From contig PNBM01000056.1 of NCBI GenBank assembly GCA_003135995.1, forward strand, positions 6,789 through 12,315: DNA of 5,527 nt, read 5' to 3'. The translations under genes and the position numbers were made by a program. The notes under the pieces were generated by a model. That model saw only the letters and a list, made by a program, of their open reading frames with translations. It had not been told where the DNA came from and ran no database searches. Of this stretch, positions 1-5,527 are shown in pieces (the stretch's first letter is position 1; every line of letters starts with the position of its first letter). The DNA comes from Ignavibacteriota bacterium. GTDB taxonomy: Bacteria > Bacteroidota > Ignavibacteria > Tepidaquicellales > Tepidaquicellaceae.

Positions 1-162
1 AGGACTTAAAGAGATTATTGGATATACAATCTTTGACGGCGACTGAATATCAGCATTAAGAGTATTGAATAAAGCATTAGATGTTTGCGCATTTGTAACA
101 TTAGTAGCAAAGAATGCAATTATAAACAGGGCAAACACTATTGTAAATATTTTTTGAAACAT
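1..162 (-). CDS. Secreted protein of unknown function, N-terminal part only
   Basis: On the minus strand an ATG at 160-162 opens a frame that stays open to the left edge (54 codons, no stop), so only the N-terminus is visible. The protein begins MFQKIFTIVFALFIIAFF and continues ATNVTNAQT. This is a classical Sec signal peptide: one Lys in the n-region, a hydrophobic core at about residues 5-18, and a likely signal peptidase I cut after N-A-Q or A-Q near residues 25-26. The start is supported by an AAAGGA ribosome-binding site eight bases upstream. The about 28 visible mature residues (including D-I-Q-S-P-S-K-I-V-Y-P) match no family I recognise. The gene lies 99 bases downstream of the barrel gene on the same strand, so the two may be co-transcribed. 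Export to the periplasm, outer membrane or exterior is inferred; no function can be assigned. Confidence 0.75.
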   Translation of the reverse strand, partial: MFQKIFTIVFALFIIAFFATNVTNAQTSNALFNTLNADIQSPSKIVYPIISLSP

Positions 163-170
163 GATTTGGT

Positions 171-177
171 TCCTTTC
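171..177 (-). promoter_or_regulatory. Ribosome-binding site of the left secreted-protein gene
   Basis: Read on the minus strand this is GAAAGGA, a good anti-Shine-Dalgarno match. It ends eight bases before the ATG at 160-162. It fixes the start of the left gene. It is notable because the other two gene starts visible here lack any comparable purine-rich site. Confidence 0.6.
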
Positions 178-185
178 GTTTTTTA

Positions 186-213
186 ATAACCTTTATTGGT
201 TATATTTTTTTTT
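186..213 (+). other. Hairpin followed by a T-run on the plus strand
   Basis: ATAACC (186-191) and GGTTAT (198-203) form a perfect 6-bp stem around a 6-base loop. One A and nine T follow on the plus strand (205-213). This has the form of a weak intrinsic terminator, but it points rightward, while both flanking genes run leftward. It could stop antisense transcription. On the minus strand the same hairpin would sit in the mRNA leader of the left secreted-protein gene, about 9 bases upstream of its ribosome-binding site, with A-rich rather than U-rich sequence after it, so it is not a terminator in that direction. The stem has only two GC pairs, so stability is modest. Confidence 0.3.
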
Positions 214-261
214 AACAAAATTTTAATTATAAATAATTCCGTTTTTTTTATACTGTAAATA

Positions 262-759
262 TCACTTAAAATAATACCTTACTCCAATCGCTCCGTTAAT
301 AGAACCGCTTGTTGACGGGTTCAAATCGAGAACCGGTGCAATTTCCAGGAATACATCGACCGGAACTTCAGAGAATTGATACGCGATTCCAAATGGAATC
401 CTGACTCCGAGTCTCATATCGGAATTGTGTTCATTGTTCTTTAATTTGATTCTGCCTCCCACTCCGAGATATAATGGAATATTTGGCGTTTCAAAAACAT
501 TGTAGAAATGATATAAGTAGTCTACATGAATATGAACAGAACCCTCATTAACATATGACCAGCCTAATCCACCATCTATTGCAGAACGTTCAGATAACCA
601 GCCCTTAAATGAGATTCCTGTAGGTTCTCCGAACATAATCCCTAATCCAAATCCAGATTTTTGAGATTTCGCAACTCCGGAAAAACAAAATATAAAAACC
701 ACAAGTAATATTAGTTTATTGAAATTTCTGTTTTTGATTTTAATTTTGCCGCTTAACAT
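262..759 (-). CDS. Small outer-membrane beta-barrel protein, BAPKO_0422/DUF3996-like
   Basis: This encodes 165 residues from ATG (757-759) to TGA (262-264). A basic n-region (K5, K7, K9, R11, K15) precedes a hydrophobic core LILLVVFIFCF and a likely cut after V-A-K-S, before Q33, leaving a mature chain of about 133 residues, enough for an eight-stranded barrel. The mature part alternates Gly/aromatic-rich strands: G-E-P-T-G-I-S (about 45-51), S-A-I-D-G-G-L-G-W-S-Y (about 59-69), V-D-Y-L-Y-H-F, LYLGVGGRIKLK, RLGVRIPFGIAYQF, VFLEIAPVLDLNP, and the C-terminal G-A-I-G-V-R-Y-Y-F-K. From memory these agree in order and spacing with the BAPKO_0422 family (DUF3996), predicted outer-membrane barrels first noted in Borrelia. 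Biochemical function is unknown. The chain ends F-K, not with the terminal aromatic usual for barrel assembly signals. No clear ribosome-binding site precedes the start, but the signal peptide fits it well. The next ATG would fall after the signal peptide. Confidence 0.8.
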   Translation of the reverse strand: MLSGKIKIKNRNFNKLILLVVFIFCFSGVAKSQKSGFGLGIMFGEPTGISFKGWLSERSAIDGGLGWSYVNEGSVHIHVDYLYHFYNVFETPNIPLYLGVGGRIKLKNNEHNSDMRLGVRIPFGIAYQFSEVPVDVFLEIAPVLDLNPSTSGSINGAIGVRYYFK

Positions 760-800
760 CTTAATAATTTATTCTACTTTTTAAAATTAACGCTTTAAGT

Positions 801-834
801 TAAAGATATTCTATTGATTTAGATATAGGTCAAA
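801..834 (-). promoter_or_regulatory. Tentative Bacteroidota-type promoter for the small barrel gene
   Basis: On the minus strand TATCTTTA (801-808) matches the Bacteroidota -7 element TAnnTTTG at all but the last base. A TTTG (831-834) lies 22 bases upstream as a -33 element. The start codon at 759 would follow an AT-rich leader of roughly 35 bases. Position and spacing fit, but in AT-rich DNA such matches are common, and the host's sigma-factor preference is itself inferred. Confidence 0.27.
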
Positions 835-849
835 AGGATGAAAAAAGAA

Positions 850-867
850 CTAATCCGAATGGATTAG
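850..867. promoter_or_regulatory. Perfect palindrome between divergent genes (operator-like or hairpin)
   Basis: CTAATCC (850-856) and GGATTAG (861-867) are perfect inverted 7-mers around GAAT. The element lies between the divergent barrel and Omp85 genes, about 16 bases upstream of the tentative leftward promoter. It could be a dimeric regulator's binding site or an RNA hairpin. Read leftward, the stem is followed by TTCTTTTTTC, so it could also act as a weak terminator of antisense transcription coming from the Omp85 side. The sequence alone does not decide between these. Confidence 0.35.
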
Positions 868-870
868 ACA

Positions 871-921
871 GTTTATAAGGTTTGTAAAGTTTATAAAGTA
901 TTAAAGTTCGTAAAGTATTAG
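871..921 (+). repeat. Degenerate 9-bp tandem repeat (GTTTRTAAA type)
   Basis: Consecutive units read GTTTATAAG (871-879), GTTTGTAAA (880-888), GTTTATAAA (889-897), GTATTAAA (898-905, one base short), GTTCGTAAA (906-914) and a partial GTATTAG (915-921). The array is intergenic, begins three bases after the palindrome, and lies about 85 bases upstream of the Omp85 start. It has no stop-free coding value on either strand worth reporting. The variation between units suggests an old or slowly decaying simple repeat. Confidence 0.7.
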
Positions 922-1007
922 CGAAGAGCAAAAAGAAGATAATTATTTGATTTTTTAGGGTTAATATTTGTTATTATATATAGTTGCTAATTTAAATGTA
1001 AATACTA

Positions 1008-2963
1008 TTGATTTATGATTTAAAATATACAAATGAAAAACCTACATCGGTTTTATTATTTATTTTCTCGTTTCTTATTATATTTATTTTCACCTGTAAC
1101 ACTTTTTCGCAGAGTTACAAAATAGATAAAATAAAATTCACCCATAAAGATATTCAAACAATCGATGATTCAGAATTGGAAGATGCCGTGAGCGTATCAA
1201 AATCAAAATATTATTATCCTGATGCTGTAGCCGGTGATGTAATATCATTAAGGAATTATTATTTTGATAACGGTTATTTCGAGGCAAATGTGGATAAAAC
1301 ATTAGATTTTAATATGGAGGATAGTACAGTATCAATAAATTTTATTATTACTGCTAATCATCATTACAGAATCGGAGCTATAACGAGGGCAGGTCTTGAT
1401 AAGGTTCTCGACAGCCTTCGTAAAGTTATTGATACTATGAAGACAATACAGATAAATCATTTCTACAAAAAAACCGAGATGATTGATTATTCAAACGGGG
1501 TGCTTGATTTTCTTCAAAACAGCGGTTATATGAGTGCTAATATAAAAACCGACTCGGGATTTATATTACTAAAGCAAGATACACTGGTTTTTCTGACTTT
1601 GAATTATGTTAATGCCGATACGCTTTTCAGATTCGGAAAAACTGAGATTGTAGTTGACAGCAATATTTATAATGTGTCAACCGATTTTCTTAGAAAAGGA
1701 CTTGCATATTCTGAAGGCGAAGTTTACAGCAAGCGGAAGCGATTAGATACAGATAAAAATATTACACAGATGCCGATTATTAAAAATGCGAGAATAAGGA
1801 CGAGTTCTATTACAGGAACATCCGTTAATCTTATGATTGAATGCCGTCTCAGCAGGAAACACGAACTGACTCCGTTTGTTGAAGCCACAAATATTAATAA
1901 TTACTTTTATGCCGGTGGCGGACTTCAATATACAAATAAATATTTTTGGGGAAACGGCAGAATATTTACATCCGAAATTCATTCTCTTATTCATTCGATG
2001 GACGTAAACCTATTGGAATTTGTAAACCAGGTTACACAACCTTATTTTATTAATAATAAATCTTCTTTGAACGATAAATTTTCTCTTGGTTACTACGACT
2101 TAGTCGGATATCATGATTACTATCTTGGTAACATTACATCTTTGAGATATTATATAGCCGATTATACATTTTACAACAAAGCGACCATAGATTTAAATGA
2201 AGAACTTTTAAAAATAAAATATAACTTTGGTGATTTTCAAACGATTAACTTATATAACTCATTTTTAAGCGTAACATTAATACACGATAACACGAATAAC
2301 GCCGTCGCACCATCACGGGGATATTACCATTCCATTACAGCGGGTGAAGGGGGAATATTGCCACAGTTGATATTAAATTCTTTCTCGAACATTTTTAGTT
2401 ATTCAAAATTCTTTAAGTTCTCTACTTCGAACAGATATTATATAAATCTATCCAATACAGAAGGAGAAAACATAATTGCTTCGAAGTTTATCGTTGCCGA
2501 TAATATAGCTTATGGCAGCGGAGCGAAAGTAGTACCGATTCAACCTATCTACAGATACTTCAGCGGCGGCAGTAACAGCCTTCGCGGATGGTATGCAAAC
2601 TCAAATGGTTTTGTAGATGAGAGAAGGTTTGGAGGAAATTTCTGGCTGGAAGGAAGTATGGAATTCAGAAAGCGACTTTTTCCCGGTTCATCTTCATTTA
2701 CAAAAAATATAAGTTCCGTCATTTTTACTGATTTTGGAAACGTTTGGGAAACGCACCGTGATTTCAGAGTAGACCAGATTGCAATTGCTCTCGGGTTTGG
2801 AGCCAGATATAAAATATTCTTCGGTCCGGTGAGAGTAGACGTTGGATTTAAAATATATGACCCGCTCGATGTTGCAGGGAAAAAATGGTTGTATCAAAAT
2901 GACTTCAAAACTATTTTTACGGATAAGCTTGCAATCAACTTTGGAATCGGAGAAGCTTTTTAA
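1008..2963 (+). CDS. Omp85-family outer-membrane assembly protein, TamA-like (BamA/TamA family)
   Basis: This is a 651-residue protein (TTG start, TAA stop) predicted to insert in the outer membrane and to help assemble other outer-membrane proteins. A hydrophobic signal segment (about residues 15-29) is followed by F-S-Q (33-35). Three POTRA-like repeats follow at roughly 37-124, 120-205 and 207-285; the first shows the typical N-G-Y-F-E-A-N-V turn (88-95) and the second N-S-G-Y-M-S-A-N-I. The barrel spans about 288-651 and carries Omp85 hallmarks: P-S-R-G-Y-Y (435-440), the loop-6 motif FSGGSNSLRGW (518-528, with R526), FTDFGNVW (573-580), GFGARY (596-601), GPVRVDVGF (606-614) and a terminal Phe. 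Three POTRAs and this size fit TamA better than BamA, which has five. Cys30 in I-F-T-C is a poor lipobox, so lipidation as in Bacteroidota TamL is possible but unlikely. No ribosome-binding site is evident. A weak TTGATT (947-952)/TATTAT (972-977) pair lies upstream. The start is doubtful: see the A-run at 1036-1040. Confidence 0.9.
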   Translation: MIYDLKYTNEKPTSVLLFIFSFLIIFIFTCNTFSQSYKIDKIKFTHKDIQTIDDSELEDAVSVSKSKYYYPDAVAGDVISLRNYYFDNGYFEANVDKTLDFNMEDSTVSINFIITANHHYRIGAITRAGLDKVLDSLRKVIDTMKTIQINHFYKKTEMIDYSNGVLDFLQNSGYMSANIKTDSGFILLKQDTLVFLTLNYVNADTLFRFGKTEIVVDSNIYNVSTDFLRKGLAYSEGEVYSKRKRLDTDKNITQMPIIKNARIRTSSITGTSVNLMIECRLSRKHELTPFVEATNINNYFYAGGGLQYTNKYFWGNGRIFTSEIHSLIHSMDVNLLEFVNQVTQPYFINNKSSLNDKFSLGYYDLVGYHDYYLGNITSLRYYIADYTFYNKATIDLNEELLKIKYNFGDFQTINLYNSFLSVTLIHDNTNNAVAPSRGYYHSITAGEGGILPQLILNSFSNIFSYSKFFKFSTSNRYYINLSNTEGENIIASKFIVADNIAYGSGAKVVPIQPIYRYFSGGSNSLRGWYANSNGFVDERRFGGNFWLEGSMEFRKRLFPGSSSFTKNISSVIFTDFGNVWETHRDFRVDQIAIALGFGARYKIFFGPVRVDVGFKIYDPLDVAGKKWLYQNDFKTIFTDKLAINFGIGEAF

Positions 2964-5527
2964 AATTTTATTTTATATAAAACTTTCATACCTGTGCTGT
3001 AAAATACATTCGCATCAGAAACCACATTCCGGCTAAGCTGTTCTCTTGCTAAACGCAAGTAAACCTGTTCGGGCAGATTCAGATGAACGAGAGTATTTAC
3101 AGGATATTCAACATTGAATTCGAGATAAGAACTGTTTTGTATCACCCTGCTTCCGACTGTAACGTCTGCATTTAAAATATCCGCAGAAATACTCGCGTTC
3201 GTATTTTGAATTCCTCCTTCTGAATAATTCAGTTCTGCATCTTTTATAAACGGTATAAAATTTCTGACAACCTGACCGACGAATGAAGTAACATATAACG
3301 ACCCAACTGTAGAACCAATACCGGAAGCTACTGACTGACTTTCTGAAGGACTGAGTTCATTTTTATATTTCCCGAATAAAAGAAACGTGATTGCGTCGGA
3401 AGTCGCATCATTACCCTGCATCTCCGTTCCATTTTCATATAATCGTAAGGTGATTTCAGGATTGGATGGTTCACCGGTCACTGTTAATACAACCTGAATG
3501 GGACTGCTCGTAATTGTACCGAATTGTTCCGTAGCTTTTGTATTTTCATAAACTGCCCGAATGTCAAGTTCAGGTTTACTAATTGGTCCATGAAAAGTTA
3601 TTTTACTGTCTTTAACTTTAAAGTCCCTGTAAAACCTGTAATATGAATTACCTACAATATTGACATCACCCCGCATTCTGAGTCGTCCGCTATCGGACCT
3701 GATGCGAAGGTCTGCTGTAATTTCACCGAATAACCTGTCCCGTGTCAGATTATTAAAATCGATAGAGGCATATAAGTTTTTGACTGTCTTTACCGATACG
3801 TCAATTGCAAGCGTATTAAATAATGAAACAGTTTGCGATGTATCAAAAAGTATATATCTGTTTCTTAAAAACGGATTAATTTTTCCGTATTCATCCAGTG
3901 AAACTCTTCTCCGGTTTGAATCGGAAGTCAGTGCAGAATCTTTACCTAATTTGTAAACCATATTTTTATCATCAGCCTGATAACCTTTACCGGTCTTTGG
4001 AAGAGATGAAATGCTCGCATCCTTTATTAAAAACTGTCCTTTTATATTAAGCTTTTTCGGATTTCCGGTGATTGTAACCGGAGGCTGCCCGATTCCACCA
4101 TAAAGATAACCCTTTAAACCAAGTTGATTTTCTCTGGCATTTTTGTCAAGCAGTACCATATCACCGACAGTAGTGAGGTTTATATTATTCAGATTATAAT
4201 TTTTAAAATCAACATTGCCCACAATATCTATATGCCGTGTATCGTCGTCGGGATTATACAAACTGATATTATTTATTACAAGATTTGAATTTTCCGTATT
4301 GATTTTAAATTTAAAATCATAAAACATACCTGTTAAATCCAGAAAATATTTTCCCTGTACCATTGTAAGGTCACCTTTTAAATCCGGATTTTGAAAACTC
4401 CCGGTTGCATCAATTTTACCGTTAAGAATTCCACGCAGGTCACCCACACCCGGAACTAATTTCGTGAAATACTGAATCTGAAAATTTTCTGCGGCTAAAT
4501 GCAATTCTGCCGGCTTATCTTCAGGTTCTTCGTTCAGAGTGTCTTCTTCTTTTTCAAAAGGATTTTCAAATGGAATATTGCCTGTTAATTTAAGCACACC
4601 TTTTTCTCCAACATTTGTAACGACTATGTCGGGCGAGAGGACTTCATCTTTATATTTTACATTTCCAAGAATCGTACCAACACTTATAGTATCATACTTC
4701 AAAAGACCTGTCTTTGCATTAAGATTTAAAATGGCATCAGCCGGTGTTCCCTGCAGGTTAACATTAAAGCTTTGTAATTCTCCCTGAACAGGATAAGGAT
4801 TTCTTTCTCCGTTTACAGTTGTATCAAAAGGAGTCATAATAGCATAAATTTCTCCGATATTCAGATTATCCCCTATTATATTTATATTACTTGACCCGTT
4901 TAATGAATATACTCCGTTAACATTGAAAACCATTTTTCCGGATATTAATCCAAGTTGTTTTATATTTACTTCTCTTTGCGGATTGTAAATTATATTCCAC
5001 TTATTATTATTTGCTAATGCATATGCATTATATTTAACATATAAGCTGTCAACATTCAAAACAATATCATTGCCGCTGAGGTCAGCTGCGCCCGTCAAGC
5101 GTGCGTATTTAATGGAATCTACTTTTCCTCTTACTTTAAAATTTGCGACATTATCGGAAAGGTTAATATCAGCTTTCAGTGAGTCAAGTTTATTTTTTCC
5201 GAAATTTAATTTATCGGCATTCGCATCCATTTTAATTTTTAGGGATGATAGCGGGTCGTCATTTTTTAAACCCGAATATTTATTTGATAATTCAAGATTA
5301 CCTGTAAAATTGTTTAATACTATTACAGTATCCTGATATATAAATTTTTGTGCGTTGATTACAGTTTTTGAATTAAATCCATCTTCTGAATTTGTTATGC
5401 TGCCATTGAAATTAGCATTAAAAATAATTCCGAAAGGAGTCGAAATCTTTCTTAATTCCGCGGAATCTTTTGTTACGAACGAATAATTAAAATTTACTTT
5501 TCCTATGTGATTATTCAGCTGTGATTC
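2960..5527 (-). CDS. TamB-like translocation/assembly module protein (DUF490), C-terminal 855 residues
   Basis: The stop is TAA (2960-2962 on the minus strand) and the frame is open to the right edge, so the N-terminus (inner-membrane anchor expected) is missing. The ATG at 5228-5230 is internal: 99 further in-frame codons precede it in the window, with the same Asn-rich beta-strand character. TamB-family proteins span the periplasm as a long hydrophobic beta-groove and work with an Omp85 partner in outer-membrane protein assembly or phospholipid transport. Numbering visible residues from the right edge, about 1-480 are repetitive beta-strands with AsmA/TamB phrases such as G-S-F-Q-N-P-D-L-K-G (376-385). 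About 490-855 is the DUF490 domain: R-G-D-V-N-I-V-G-N-S (619-628), F-H-G-P-I-S-K-P-E-L-D-I, V-T-G-E-P-S-N-P-E-I-T-L (683-694), DAITFLLFG (711-719), GIGSTVGSL, and a terminal amphipathic stretch ending K-I-K-F. An acidic linker lies at 324-341. The gene converges on the TamA-like gene with a 4-base overlap. Confidence 0.9.
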   Translation of the reverse strand, partial: ESQLNNHIGKVNFNYSFVTKDSAELRKISTPFGIIFNANFNGSITNSEDGFNSKTVINAQKFIYQDTVIVLNNFTGNLELSNKYSGLKNDDPLSSLKIKMDANADKLNFGKNKLDSLKADINLSDNVANFKVRGKVDSIKYARLTGAADLSGNDIVLNVDSLYVKYNAYALANNNKWNIIYNPQREVNIKQLGLISGKMVFNVNGVYSLNGSSNINIIGDNLNIGEIYAIMTPFDTTVNGERNPYPVQGELQSFNVNLQGTPADAILNLNAKTGLLKYDTISVGTILGNVKYKDEVLSPDIVVTNVGEKGVLKLTGNIPFENPFEKEEDTLNEEPEDKPAELHLAAENFQIQYFTKLVPGVGDLRGILNGKIDATGSFQNPDLKGDLTMVQGKYFLDLTGMFYDFKFKINTENSNLVINNISLYNPDDDTRHIDIVGNVDFKNYNLNNINLTTVGDMVLLDKNARENQLGLKGYLYGGIGQPPVTITGNPKKLNIKGQFLIKDASISSLPKTGKGYQADDKNMVYKLGKDSALTSDSNRRRVSLDEYGKINPFLRNRYILFDTSQTVSLFNTLAIDVSVKTVKNLYASIDFNNLTRDRLFGEITADLRIRSDSGRLRMRGDVNIVGNSYYRFYRDFKVKDSKITFHGPISKPELDIRAVYENTKATEQFGTITSSPIQVVLTVTGEPSNPEITLRLYENGTEMQGNDATSDAITFLLFGKYKNELSPSESQSVASGIGSTVGSLYVTSFVGQVVRNFIPFIKDAELNYSEGGIQNTNASISADILNADVTVGSRVIQNSSYLEFNVEYPVNTLVHLNLPEQVYLRLAREQLSRNVVSDANVFYSTGMKVLYKIKF

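Noticed and set aside
215..235. AT-only inverted repeat AATTAT/ATAATT near 225-238 as terminator of the small barrel gene
   Set aside because: The stem contains no GC pair and has no T-run in the right direction, so it is indistinguishable from AT-rich background.
838..867. Nine-codon frame beginning MKKEL as an attenuator leader peptide
   Set aside because: It has an AAAAGG only two bases before the ATG, no biased codon run, and no terminator/antiterminator pair before the Omp85 gene 140 bases away.
1015..1026. ATG at 1015-1017 as start of the Omp85 gene
   Set aside because: It is out of frame and reaches a stop after two codons.
1743..1994. Minus-strand open frame of 83 codons inside the Omp85 gene
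   Set aside because: It lies wholly antisense to a strongly supported gene, and its Cys- and Asn-rich translation shows no recognisable family, signal or ribosome-binding site.
2694..3036. Open frames of 67 codons (2694-2897, minus) and 64 codons (2842-3036, plus) at the convergent junction
   Set aside because: Both overlap the well-conserved barrel C-terminus or the TamB end in other frames and lack domain character or start signals.
3660..5336. Plus-strand open frames at 3660-3956, 4539-4787 and 5070-5336
   Set aside because: All are antisense shadows of the TamB-like gene, Ser/Leu-rich in the way expected from complementing its codons, with no start signals.
1..5527. CRISPR array, tRNA/rRNA, riboswitch, insertion sequence or phage element
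   Set aside because: No repeat-spacer pattern, cloverleaf-like segment, transposase or terminal inverted repeats seen on either strand; the window is almost fully occupied by envelope genes.

Overview
The window is AT-rich. Its predicted secreted proteins have signal peptides ending just before a Gln (N-A-Q, K-S-Q, F-S-Q). Together with the gene families present, this points to a Gram-negative bacterium of the Bacteroidota/Chlorobiota (FCB) group, possibly an Ignavibacteria-like lineage. That placement is inference from style and gene content; no marker gene is present.

Layout from left to right: (1) positions 1-162, minus strand, hold the N-terminal 54 codons of an unrecognised secreted protein that runs off the left edge. 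(2) Positions 262-759, minus strand, encode a small outer-membrane beta-barrel protein resembling the BAPKO_0422/DUF3996 family. (3) Positions 760-1007 separate divergent genes and hold a tentative promoter for the left gene, a perfect 7-bp-arm palindrome and a degenerate 9-bp tandem repeat. (4) Positions 1008-2963, plus strand, encode a complete Omp85-family protein with about three POTRA domains and a 16-strand-type barrel, most like TamA. (5) Positions 2960-5527, minus strand, hold the C-terminal 855 residues of a TamB-like protein (DUF490/TamB C-terminal domain). The reading frame stays open to the right edge, so its start lies outside the window.

The two large genes probably form a TAM-like (translocation and assembly module) pair: an outer-membrane Omp85 barrel and a long beta-rich protein bridging the periplasm, acting in outer-membrane protein assembly and/or lipid transport. 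In proteobacteria tamA and tamB are usually consecutive on one strand. Here they face each other and their stop codons overlap by four bases, so they cannot share an mRNA. The small barrel protein next door could be a client of such machinery, but nothing in the sequence shows this directly.

The main annotation hazards are the start of the Omp85 gene (a TTG start, or a one-base shortfall in an A run next to a good ATG) and the apparent internal ATG of the TamB-like gene, which is not its start. I found no RNA gene, CRISPR array, mobile element or clearly novel system.
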